A stretch of 64,000 nucleotides of DNA from Amycolatopsis orientalis DSM 40040 = KCTC 9412. Its GTDB lineage: Bacteria; Actinomycetota; Actinomycetes; Mycobacteriales; Pseudonocardiaceae. How positions within the stretch are numbered: the first letter of the stretch is position 1; each line of letters opens with the position of its first letter. The stretch spans positions 1-64,000 of the forward strand of contig NZ_ASJB01000096.1 of the NCBI RefSeq assembly GCF_000478275.1. Direction: 5' to 3'. The position numbers and the translations under genes were made by a program. The notes under the pieces are model-generated. The model did not search any database. It saw only the letters and a program-made list of their open reading frames with translations, and was not told the origin of the DNA. This document shows, in pieces, positions 55,787 through 63,660 of this stretch.

Positions 55787-56788
55787 TCAGACTCCCCACC
55801 TCAGGGCCGGGGTGTTCACCGGCGCGTCCCACAACTCGGTCAGCTCGTCGTCCAGTTTCAGCAACGTCAGGCTCATCCCCTGCATCTCGAGACTGGTGAT
55901 GTACGGCCCCACCAGGCGCCGTTCGACCACGATCCCACGCTCGGCCAGCAGCCGCTCGGCGATCCCGTGCGCCAGATACAGCTCGACCAGCGGGGTGCCG
56001 CCCATCGAGTTCGTGAACAGCAGGACCTTGTCGCCCTCGCCGAAGGGCAGGTCCGACACCACCGCTTCGACCATGCGCGCGACGAGTTCGTCGGCGGACA
56101 CGGTGGGCGTCCGCTCGATCCCGGGTTCGCCGTGGATCCCGATGCCGAACTCGATCTCGTCGTCGGCGAGGTCGAAACTCGGCTCGCCCGCGTGCGGCAC
56201 GGTCGGCGCGGTGAGCGCGACACCGATCGAGCGGACCTGGCCGATCACCTTGCGCGCCAACGCCTCCACCGCGTCGAGCGCGTCGCCGCGTTCGGCGGCG
56301 GCGCCGGTGATCTTCTCCAGCAGCACGGTGCCGCCGACCCCGCGGCGGCCGGCGGTGTACGTCGAGTCCTTGACCGCGACGTCGTCGTCGATCACCACAC
56401 TGCGCACGTCCAGCCCCTCGGCGGCGGCGAGTTCCGCGGCGGTCTCGAAGTTGAGCACGTCCCCGGTGTAGTTCTTCACGATCAGCAGCGCGCCCGCGTC
56501 CCCGGTGGTGGCCTTGACCGCGGCCTCGACGGCGTCCGGCGTCGGCGAGGTGAACACCGCGCCGGGGACGGCGGCCGTCAACATGCCCTGTCCGACGAAG
56601 CCGCCGTGCAGGGGTTCGTGCCCGGAACCGCCGCCGGAGATCACCGCGACCTTGCCCGGTACCGGCGCGTCCACCCGCACCACGATCGCCGGATCGTCCT
56701 CCACGCGGAGCACGTCGGCGTGCGCCGCGGCGAGCCCCCGCAAGGATTCCGCGACCACCGTTTTGGGGTCGTTGATGATCTTCTTCAA
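55787..56788 (-). CDS. dhaK: DhaK: dihydroxyacetone-binding kinase subunit
   Basis: A roughly 333-residue subunit that binds dihydroxyacetone covalently through His in FGIGIHGEPGIER. Other blocks: PGKVAVISGGGSGHEPLHGGFVGQGMLTAAVPG and LLIVKNYTGDVLNFE. I chose the TTG at 56788 because GGAGG is 5 nt upstream and the family start (KKIINDP) follows; an upstream GTG is possible. First gene of dhaKLM. Confidence 0.94.
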   Translation of the reverse strand: MKKIINDPKTVVAESLRGLAAAHADVLRVEDDPAIVVRVDAPVPGKVAVISGGGSGHEPLHGGFVGQGMLTAAVPGAVFTSPTPDAVEAAVKATTGDAGALLIVKNYTGDVLNFETAAELAAAEGLDVRSVVIDDDVAVKDSTYTAGRRGVGGTVLLEKITGAAAERGDALDAVEALARKVIGQVRSIGVALTAPTVPHAGEPSFDLADDEIEFGIGIHGEPGIERTPTVSADELVARMVEAVVSDLPFGEGDKVLLFTNSMGGTPLVELYLAHGIAERLLAERGIVVERRLVGPYITSLEMQGMSLTLLKLDDELTELWDAPVNTPALRWGV

Positions 56789-56857
56789 GGTGGCCTCCGG
56801 CACGTCGGCGGGTGGGGGTGTCCCCTTCCTACCTCTCGCGGCCGGATGCCGCCAGCG

Positions 56858-57865
56858 TCAGGGCTTCGGCAGCTTCGAGATCACCGATTTGGCGATCTTG
56901 ACCGCCTTCTCGCAGGACGCCGCTTCGTCCTTCTTCTCGTCGTAGTTCTGGTAGACCACATTGGCGATCTCGACCTGGTCGTCGACCCACGGCTTGTGCC
57001 GCCACTCCACCTTGCACTCGGCGGAGCTGCCCCTGCCCACCTTCTGGTAGGCGGTGACGCCGTCGATCTCGATCTTCTTGTTCCCGTCGCGTTCCTCGGG
57101 CGGCAGGCCGTAGCGGAAGCCGATCGAGATCCGCGGGCTGGAACCCGGCGTCCAGTCGCAGGAGTGGAAGGTGGTCAGCGCGGTCGCGCCGTGCGGGGCG
57201 ACCTCGTTGAGGACGGCGGTGTCCGCGACAGCGCACGGGTCGACCGCGGTCAGCGTGCCCGGGGTGGACGGGTACTTCGCCGGGGAGGCGTGCAGGGTCT
57301 TCACGGCCTTCGCCGCCACCGCGCGACCTGTCGCGCACGGGTCACCGCCGTCGTAGGTGACCGAGAAGCTCATCCCGCGCTCGGGTTTGCGCAGTGTCAT
57401 GATGCCGACTTCGCAGCTCTTGCCGTCCTTGGCCTTGCGCTCGACCTGCGGCAGCCCCTCGACCGCCGTGACGGTCGCGCCGCTGGTCGAGACGTAGGTC
57501 GACGCGCCGATGTCGACGCTGACCGAAAGCTCCTTGCCGCCCGCGTCGACGACCTTCGCCCGGCAGGAGCCGAACGAGGAGAGCGACGGCCGCGGGTCCT
57601 CAGGGGTGCCGAGACTGCTCAGCACCTCCTTGCCGACCAGCGGGCACGGGTCGATCGTGCGCATCACCGCGGGGGTGACCGCCGGATCGTTGATGTCCCC
57701 GCTCGGCACCTCACCACCGGAACCGGCTTCGGCGGCGACGGTGGTACGGGCGAAGTTGGACTTGCCGAGGTTCTGTCCGCAGGCCGACAGCGCGCCGAGG
57801 GCGGCGACCAGGGCCAGCGCGGACGCGATCCGGCGACGTTGAGCGTTGAGCAGCACGACGTGCAC
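56858..57865 (-). CDS. DUF3558-type lipoprotein
   Basis: A roughly 335-residue secreted lipoprotein. Lipobox GALSAC after the hydrophobic ASALALVAALGALSA. Two DUF3558-like halves each have a DPC motif (RTIDPCPLVGKEVL; TAVDPCAVADTAVL) and conserved Cys pairs, consistent with a duplicated extracellular domain. Ligand unknown. The GTG at 57865 is one of several in a row. Confidence 0.85.
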   Translation of the reverse strand: MHVVLLNAQRRRIASALALVAALGALSACGQNLGKSNFARTTVAAEAGSGGEVPSGDINDPAVTPAVMRTIDPCPLVGKEVLSSLGTPEDPRPSLSSFGSCRAKVVDAGGKELSVSVDIGASTYVSTSGATVTAVEGLPQVERKAKDGKSCEVGIMTLRKPERGMSFSVTYDGGDPCATGRAVAAKAVKTLHASPAKYPSTPGTLTAVDPCAVADTAVLNEVAPHGATALTTFHSCDWTPGSSPRISIGFRYGLPPEERDGNKKIEIDGVTAYQKVGRGSSAECKVEWRHKPWVDDQVEIANVVYQNYDEKKDEAASCEKAVKIAKSVISKLPKP

Positions 57866-57903
57866 GGTAGCCGGACCGCCTCGCCGCTGTCCGGACAACC
57901 CGG

Positions 57904-58170
57904 CTATTCGGCGTCCTCGCCGGTTTCGGCCGTGGGCGGCACCACGATGGGCCGCAGCTTCGCCCACAGCGTGAACAGCGCCGCGAACGCCAGCATGCCG
58001 ATGCCCGCCCACAGGTTGATGTTGACGTCGGCGGCCTTGGCCAGCTCCTCCTCGGTGGTGAAGCCGATGCCCATGATCGTGAGCACCAGCCCGTAGCCGC
58101 CGATGAGCAGGGCGATGACCAGCCGGATGTCGAAGACGCCGGCCTTCTTGGGAGCTTGGGACGCAGCCAT
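57904..58170 (-). CDS. Small membrane protein paired with symporter
   Basis: An 88-residue protein with two helices (LVIALLIGGYGLVLTIMGIGF; LWAGIGMLAFAALFTLWAKL). It starts 10 nt after the symporter stop, so it is co-transcribed. Actinobacterial SSS symporters often have such a partner; it may be an accessory subunit. Confidence 0.82.
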   Translation of the reverse strand: MAASQAPKKAGVFDIRLVIALLIGGYGLVLTIMGIGFTTEEELAKAADVNINLWAGIGMLAFAALFTLWAKLRPIVVPPTAETGEDAE

Positions 58171-58180
58171 CTCCGGCCTC

Positions 58181-59893
58181 CTAGAAGATGATGTTGAGCG
58201 CGATGGTCAGGATCAGCACGATGCCCGCGAGCAGGCCCGGCTTGCGGTACCAGCCCGCGTCGTCGCCGGTTTCGTCGTGCTTCAGCGACTCCTTCGGGGT
58301 GAGGGAGTAGACGAGGCCGACCAGCTGGGCCTCCGGCTTCGGCGCGGTGGCGAGCGACACCGCGACGCTGACCACGATGTCGACGACGAACGCCGTACCG
58401 GCGGCCACGAAGCTGATGCCCTGCCCGGTAAGCCCGAGGACCCCGGCCTGCGACAGCAGCCACACGGTGATCGCGGACGCGGTACCGGACACCAGGCCGA
58501 CCCAGCCCGCCGTCGGCGTCATCCGCTTCCAGAACATGCCGAGGATGAAGGTGGCGAACAGCGGCGCGTTGAAGAAGGAGAACAGGTCCTGCAGGTAGGT
58601 CAGGATGTTCCCGGAGTTCGACGCGATGAACGCGGTGCCGATCGCCAGCACGGTGCCGATCGCGGTGACCATGCGGCCGAGACGGAGGTAGTAGCCGTCC
58701 GACTCGTTCTTCTTCACGTACGACTGCCAGATGTCGTAGGTGAAGACGGTGTTGAACGAACTCAGGTTCGCGGCCATGCCCGCCATGAAGGACGCGAGCA
58801 GACCGGCGAGCGCGACGCCGAGCATGCCGTTGGGCAGCAGGTCGCGCATCAGCAGCAGGATCGCGTTGTTCGGGGTGACACCGCTGGGCGCGTCACCGCC
58901 GTCGAGCAGGACCTGCTTGTCCTGGACGTACTCGGACACGGTGACCGCGGCGATCATGCCGGGGATGATCACGATGAACGGGATCAGCATCTTCGGGAAC
59001 GCGCCGATGATCGGCGTCCGCCGCGCGGCCGACATGCTCTTCGACGCCATAGCCCGCTGGACCTCGACGAAGTTCGTCGTCCAATACCCGAAGGACAGCA
59101 CGAAACCGAGACCGAAGACGAGACCGAGGACGGAGAGGAAGCTGTTGCCGAAGCCGGTGAGGTTGTCACCCGGCCACGAGTGGAGCTGCGCTTCGCCGCC
59201 GGGGCTCGCGGTGACCTTGTCGACCAGGCCCTGCCAGCCGCCGACCTTCACCAGGCCCACGATGGTCAGCGGCAGCAGCGCCGCGACGATCACGAAGAAC
59301 TGCAGGACCTCGTTGTAGATCGCGGCGGAGAGGCCGCCGAGCGCGGTGTAGGAGAGCACGACCGCGGCCGCGACGATGATCGACACCCACAGCGGCCAGC
59401 CGAGCAGGAGGTTCACCACGCTGGCGAGCAGGAACAGGTTCGCGCCGGCGATGAGGATCTGCGCGCTCGCGAAACTGATGCCGTTGACCAGGTGCGCGGG
59501 TTTGCCGAACCGGCGGAGCATGAACTCCGGGACACTGCGGACCTTCGAGCCGTAATAGAACGGCATCATCACGATGCCGAGGAACAGCATCGCCGGGATC
59601 GCGCCGATCCAGAAGTAATGGACGGTCGGCAGGCCGTAGAGCACGCCGTTGGCCGACATGCCCATGATCTCGACCGCACCGAGGTTGGCCGAGATGAAGG
59701 CGAGGCCGGTGACCCAGGCCGGCAGGGAGCGGCCGGAGAGGAAGAAGTCAAGGCTGCTCGAAACCGACCTTCGCGCCATGTACCCGATGCCGAGTACCAG
59801 TGCGAAGTAGAAGGCGAGCAGGACGTAGTCGACAGGACTTGCGTCCAGCCGCAGGTTCGCATCGGCCAGCACGTGCAACCGACCCACCTCCAT
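58181..59893 (-). CDS. Sodium:solute symporter (SSS family)
   Basis: A roughly 570-residue transporter with about 13 to 14 helices. DYVLLAFYFALVLGIGYMARR, SANLGAVEIMGMSANGVLYG, ALGGLSAAIYNEVLQFFVIV, FGYWTTNFVEVQRAMASKSMSAARRTPIIGAFPKM and LASFMAGMAANLSSFNTVFTYDIWQ fit the SglT/SSS family. Sodium-driven uptake of a sugar or organic solute is inferred; the adjacent DHA kinase genes make a polyol or hydroxyketone plausible. ATG at 59893 or 59908; the exact start is unclear. Confidence 0.93.
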   Translation of the reverse strand: MEVGRLHVLADANLRLDASPVDYVLLAFYFALVLGIGYMARRSVSSSLDFFLSGRSLPAWVTGLAFISANLGAVEIMGMSANGVLYGLPTVHYFWIGAIPAMLFLGIVMMPFYYGSKVRSVPEFMLRRFGKPAHLVNGISFASAQILIAGANLFLLASVVNLLLGWPLWVSIIVAAAVVLSYTALGGLSAAIYNEVLQFFVIVAALLPLTIVGLVKVGGWQGLVDKVTASPGGEAQLHSWPGDNLTGFGNSFLSVLGLVFGLGFVLSFGYWTTNFVEVQRAMASKSMSAARRTPIIGAFPKMLIPFIVIIPGMIAAVTVSEYVQDKQVLLDGGDAPSGVTPNNAILLLMRDLLPNGMLGVALAGLLASFMAGMAANLSSFNTVFTYDIWQSYVKKNESDGYYLRLGRMVTAIGTVLAIGTAFIASNSGNILTYLQDLFSFFNAPLFATFILGMFWKRMTPTAGWVGLVSGTASAITVWLLSQAGVLGLTGQGISFVAAGTAFVVDIVVSVAVSLATAPKPEAQLVGLVYSLTPKESLKHDETGDDAGWYRKPGLLAGIVLILTIALNIIF

Positions 59894-60072
59894 AGTGAAA
59901 ATGTCCACGAGAAACGCCGGTAACGCGTCAATCGCGGACCATACTGCATGGATTCAGGAACGGCAGTGCGGGCGTCGGAGTCTGCCCGGATGTCCGTTCC
60001 ACCTGCACCTTGTGGACTCCGGGGCACCCCATACCGCGCCCGATTTCGCCTGGTCCCGACCGGTAAGCCCGG

Positions 60073-60113
60073 AAAAAGGGCCGTTCCCCGACGTCTCCGT
60101 CGGGGAACGGCCC
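60073..60113 (-). terminator. Intrinsic terminator of the papain-like gene
   Basis: Perfect 16-bp arms GGGCCGTTCCCCGACG (60078-60093) and 60098-60113 around TCTC. On the minus strand it is followed by TTTTT (60073-60077), 20 nt downstream of the stop codon at 60135. Confidence 0.85.
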
Positions 60114-60134
60114 TCTCCCGTGACCGGCGGGGGT

Positions 60135-60911
60135 TTACCGGTCCGTGGGCAGGCCCACTTCGCCGTCCTCCTTGATCAACCGGGCGAGGACGTCATCCGG
60201 CATGAAGGTGCGATGCGGATAGCCGGGACCCCACGAGTTGAGGAACGGGACGGCGCCGAGTTCGTCCGCGCGCGGGTTGCCCAGCACCTCGTGCACCTCG
60301 TCGACGGTCTTCGCCCAGCGGAAGGCCTGGATACCGTTCTTCACGTCGGGCGTGTAGGCGGCCCGCTTGACGTGGTCGTCGTCGGCGTAGGTCTCCGACC
60401 ACGGGACGTGGCCCAGTTCGAGCAGGACCTCGGCGGCGGCGCGGCACGAGGTGCCGTTGTTGTCACCGGGGTTTGTCTCGTCCCATTCGTCGCGCATCTT
60501 CGCCTGGTCCCAGAGCCACCGCGCGGCGTAGAGGTCGCCGTTGAACAACGTCATACAGCGCGACCAGCCGAATCCGACGCAGGCGCCTTCCCTGCCCTGG
60601 TCGTAGAAGGCGTACTGGGTTTCCCCGTCGGTCGATTCGCCGGGTTCGAGGCAGACGCAGTGCCCGCCGCGGATCCGGGTGAGCGATTTCGCGCCGCCCT
60701 TCGCGACGAAGAACTCGCCGGACTTCTCGTCCTTTTCCGGGACGTCGAATTCCTTGTACCAGTTGACACCGATGACGACCGGTGACCGGGTGGGCCGGTC
60801 TTCGGTGGCCAGCGCGGTCAGCGGATAGCGCTCGATGTGGCGCCAGTCGTCCGGGATGAACCGGCCGAGACGATCGTCCACCGGGTCGCTGCCGATCGGG
60901 CGATAACGCAT
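60135..60911 (-). CDS. Papain-like (C1) cysteine protease with shuffled segments
   Basis: A 258-residue cytosolic protein. The C1 signatures are present in an unusual order. VIGVNWYKEF and GGHC (catalytic His candidate H84) come first, then DQGREGACVGFG (Q105, nucleophile C111), then LNSWGPGY (N225). In ordinary C1 enzymes the Cys block precedes the His block. There is no signal peptide or propeptide. The strings resemble phage and streptomycete proteins of this class. An intrinsic terminator follows. ATG at 60911. Substrate unknown. Confidence 0.78.
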   Translation of the reverse strand: MRYRPIGSDPVDDRLGRFIPDDWRHIERYPLTALATEDRPTRSPVVIGVNWYKEFDVPEKDEKSGEFFVAKGGAKSLTRIRGGHCVCLEPGESTDGETQYAFYDQGREGACVGFGWSRCMTLFNGDLYAARWLWDQAKMRDEWDETNPGDNNGTSCRAAAEVLLELGHVPWSETYADDDHVKRAAYTPDVKNGIQAFRWAKTVDEVHEVLGNPRADELGAVPFLNSWGPGYPHRTFMPDDVLARLIKEDGEVGLPTDR

Positions 60912-60955
60912 GGGATCCTCCTATCCCTCATCCCACCGGAATACCGCCGGCGAGT

Positions 60956-61918
60956 TCACTGCGGCACAATCTTTTCCAGAAACCGCCGCGCGGCCTCCCG
61001 CCCGTTTTCGAAGAGGTGCTTCTTCTCCTCTTCGCCGAGCCCGAAGTCCACGGCGGAAACACCGGTCGTGTCGACGTACACCGTCCGCCGGTTCACACCT
61101 TCCTCGTGCAACCGGTAACGATTCCAGTCCGACATCAGGGTTTCGAGCGAACCGATGGCGATCCGCAACGCACTCTTCACCGGTTTGTCCCGGCCGCCCA
61201 CCGGTTCCCCGGAAAGCTTCACTCCCCAGGTCGGCCAGCGCGCGGGCTTCGAGTCGGTCCGGTCGAAGACGGTGATCGGGAAGTTCGACAGCAGGCCGCC
61301 GTCGACCCAGGTGACGGTGCCCTCGGGACGGACGTCGAACTGCACCGGCCGGAAGTAGAACGGAATGGACATCGACGCGCGGACGGCGTCGACGATCCTT
61401 TCCGCACCGGGATCGCGACCGTACTGGGAATAATCCCAAGGCAACCGGACGAGCACGCGGCGGGTCAGGTCACTGACGTGGACGACGAGGGAATACCGTT
61501 GATAAGAACGCAAAGTGCCTTCGGGATCCTCGATGGCGAGATCGGCGAACGTGCGCACGCCGACCTCGTCCAGCAACGGCGTGAGCCATTCGGCGAGATA
61601 GTCACCGGTGTGCATCCCGTCGTGCAGGATCAGATCGAGACCGTCGCCGATCGAGCCGGTGACCTTGTCGAGCAGGGACTGATCCTGGAACCGGCGGCAG
61701 TCCATGTCGTTCATCACCGCTTCCAGTCCGCCGAGATCCTTGCCGGCTTTCTGGTAAGCGGCGACCAAAGTCGCGACGATCGCACCCGCACTCGTCCCGG
61801 CGATCCGCGGGAACGAATAACCGGCTTCGTGTAACTCCAGCACCGCGCCGAGTAACCCGATGCCTTTGACGCCGCCGCCTTCCAGCACCAGATCGACGTG
61901 CTTCCCGGAATCAACCAT
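60956..61918 (-). CDS. Patatin-like phospholipase
   Basis: A 320-residue enzyme. Oxyanion motif GGGVKG (14-19), nucleophile elbow GTSAG (Ser43), catalytic Asp in WVDGGLLSNFP. YRLHEEGVNRRTVYVDTTGV is typical of the family. It probably hydrolyses phospholipids or lipid esters. No signal peptide. Next gene on the strand is the papain-like protease, 44 nt away. Confidence 0.93.
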   Translation of the reverse strand: MVDSGKHVDLVLEGGGVKGIGLLGAVLELHEAGYSFPRIAGTSAGAIVATLVAAYQKAGKDLGGLEAVMNDMDCRRFQDQSLLDKVTGSIGDGLDLILHDGMHTGDYLAEWLTPLLDEVGVRTFADLAIEDPEGTLRSYQRYSLVVHVSDLTRRVLVRLPWDYSQYGRDPGAERIVDAVRASMSIPFYFRPVQFDVRPEGTVTWVDGGLLSNFPITVFDRTDSKPARWPTWGVKLSGEPVGGRDKPVKSALRIAIGSLETLMSDWNRYRLHEEGVNRRTVYVDTTGVSAVDFGLGEEEKKHLFENGREAARRFLEKIVPQ

Positions 61919-62170
61919 GGCCCATCACCCCTGCACCCGCGACCACCGGTTTTCGGTGGTACCCCTCGCGGAAATCGAGTGTGACACAGCGCAAGACCGA
62001 GGAATCCGGCGTTCACCCGAATGGCACAGAAACAGCTGGTTCTTTTGACGGATGCGCCGAGTTCGTTAATTTCCCGCCGCCCTTTAGGGCATTCTGTGGC
62101 GCGAGAAAGAATGCAGATACAAGCCGAAGGACTCGATTGGATATCGGCCTTTCAACGCCCGTCCCGTCAT
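61919..62170. other. Gene-free region upstream of patatin gene
   Basis: About 250 bp with no convincing gene and somewhat lower GC than its surroundings. It contains CCCTTTAGGG (62080-62089) and probably the promoter of the patatin gene. Nothing else recognised. Confidence 0.5.
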
Positions 62171-62232
62171 GCATCCAGTCCTCTGGATGCGGTACTTGCG
62201 CGTGCAACTACCGCATCCAGAGGACGAAATGC
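62171..62232. repeat. Family B palindrome, copy 4
   Basis: Arms 62171-62193 and 62210-62232 pair except for a short internal mismatch (CCA against GAA). The loop again includes TTGC-GCGT-GCAA. It lies 18 bp downstream of the nucS stop on the minus strand. Confidence 0.9.
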
Positions 62233-62249
62233 GTGGGGTGGGTGGGGGC

Positions 62250-62909
62250 TCAGAAGAGGCGGAACTCGTCCGACTCGATGCCGCGCAGCGCGTCGTAGTC
62301 CAGCGTGAGGCACCGGATCCCCCGGTCCTCGGCCAGCACCCGCGCCTGGGGCTTGATGATCTGCGCCGCGAAAACGCCCTGCACCGGGGCCAGCAGCGGG
62401 TCGCGGTTGAGCAGTTCGAGGTACCGCGTCAGCTGCTCGACGCCGTCGATCTCGCCCCGTCGCTTGATCTCGACGGCGACACTGGCGCCGTCGGCGTCAC
62501 GCGCCATGATGTCGACCGGCCCGATCGCGGTCGGGAACTCCCGCCGCACCAGGGTGTAGCCGTCCCCGAGGGTCTTGATGTGCTCGGCGAGCAGTTCCTG
62601 CAGGTGCGCCTCGACGCCGTCCTTCTGCAGTCCCGGTTCCGCGCCGAGTTCCTGGGCGTGGTCGTGGAAGATCTCGTCGATCGTGATGACGAGCTTCTCC
62701 CCCTGCTTGTTCTCGACGATCCACAGCTTGCCGTCCTCGATCAGCCAGCACGGCGGGCTCATCCAGTTCAGCGGCTTGTAGGCACGGTCGTCCGAGTGCA
62801 CGGACACCGAGCCGTCGGCCTTCACGAGCAGCAGCCGCGTGGCCATCGGCAGATGGGCGGTCAGACGGCCGGCGTAGTCGACCTGGCAGCGAGCGATCAC
62901 TAGGCGCAC
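62250..62909 (-). CDS. nucS: Mismatch endonuclease NucS/EndoMS
   Basis: A 219-residue endonuclease that replaces MutS/MutL in actinobacterial mismatch repair. N-terminal RLVIARCQVDYAGRLTAHL DNA-binding part; catalytic D133, E147 and K149 (GPVDIMARD; VAVEIKRRGEIDGVEQLTRY). The C-terminal EFRLF resembles a beta-clamp-binding motif. GTG at 62909 chosen; a second GTG is three codons later. Confidence 0.95.
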   Translation of the reverse strand: MRLVIARCQVDYAGRLTAHLPMATRLLLVKADGSVSVHSDDRAYKPLNWMSPPCWLIEDGKLWIVENKQGEKLVITIDEIFHDHAQELGAEPGLQKDGVEAHLQELLAEHIKTLGDGYTLVRREFPTAIGPVDIMARDADGASVAVEIKRRGEIDGVEQLTRYLELLNRDPLLAPVQGVFAAQIIKPQARVLAEDRGIRCLTLDYDALRGIESDEFRLF

Positions 62910-62946
62910 TCCGCGAGGGTAGGACAAGCATGGCGATACTGTTCGC

Positions 62947-63486
62947 ATGGACCCCGTTCAGCGTGTCAGCTCGCGTGAGGTGTACCGGAACAACTGGATG
63001 ACCGTGCGCGAGGACGCCGTCCGGCGGCGCGATGGTTCCGAGGGGATCTACGCCGTCATCGACAAACCCACCTGCGCCGTGGTGATCCCCTTCGACGGCA
63101 CCAGGTTTCACCTGGTCGAGCAGTTCCGCTACCCGCTCGGCCAGCGGCGCTGGGAGTTCCCCATGGGCACCGCCCCCGACCTCGCCGACGTCCCCCCGCC
63201 CGAACTCGCCGCCCGCGAACTGCGGGAGGAGACCGGGCTGATCGCGGGGTCGATGACCGACCTCGGCCTGACCGACGTCGCCGCCGGCATGTCGAGCCAG
63301 CGCGGGCGGGTGTTCCTCGCCACCGATCTCACACAGGGTGAGGCCCAGCGCGAGATCGAGGAGCAGGACATGCGGACGGCGTGGTTCGAACGCGAGGAGT
63401 TCGAGAAGATGATCACTTCGGGCGACATCACCGACGCGCAGACGCTGGCCGCCTACACGCTCCTGTTGCTGCGCGAACGCGCGTAA
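62947..63486 (+). CDS. NUDIX hydrolase (ADP-ribose pyrophosphatase-like)
   Basis: A 179-residue hydrolase. Nudix box ELAARELREETGLIAGS follows the glycine in MGTAPDLADV, with slightly altered spacing. The opening VSSREVYRNNWMTVREDAV and IEEQDMRTAWFEREEFEKMI fit ADP-ribose/NDP-sugar hydrolases. Divergent from nucS. Substrate not certain. Confidence 0.92.
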   Translation: MDPVQRVSSREVYRNNWMTVREDAVRRRDGSEGIYAVIDKPTCAVVIPFDGTRFHLVEQFRYPLGQRRWEFPMGTAPDLADVPPPELAARELREETGLIAGSMTDLGLTDVAAGMSSQRGRVFLATDLTQGEAQREIEEQDMRTAWFEREEFEKMITSGDITDAQTLAAYTLLLLRERA

Positions 63487-63511
63487 GCCGCACGACCATT
63501 ACCTGCGACTT

Positions 63512-63566
63512 CGTCCTGAAGGACCCCTTTGAGACGGTGAACGTCGCAAAGGAGTCCTTCAGGACG
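63512..63566. repeat. Hairpin, 20-bp arms
   Basis: Arms 63512-63531 and 63547-63566 with one mismatch; the loop has an inner GACG/CGTC stem. Sequence GTCCTGAAGGAC resembles the GAAGG-type hairpins near 1003 and 5961. It lies 25 bp after the NUDIX stop, just before family A copy 6. Confidence 0.85.
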
Positions 63567-63585
63567 CCTTCCGTTGCCAGGTCGG

Positions 63586-63629
63586 TCGTGAGTGGTAATG
63601 ACGGTTCTAACCGTCATTACCACTCACGA
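63586..63629. repeat. Family A palindrome, copy 6
   Basis: Perfect 21-bp arms (63586-63606, 63609-63629) around CT, between the convergent NUDIX and enoyl-CoA hydratase genes. Confidence 0.93.
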
Positions 63630-63660
63630 GACACATCCGCGGTTGCCACGCGTGCGAAGG

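Noticed and set aside
1..63629. A CRISPR array made of the recurring palindromes
   Set aside because: Copies are kilobases apart with genes between them, have no regular spacers, and no cas gene is present.
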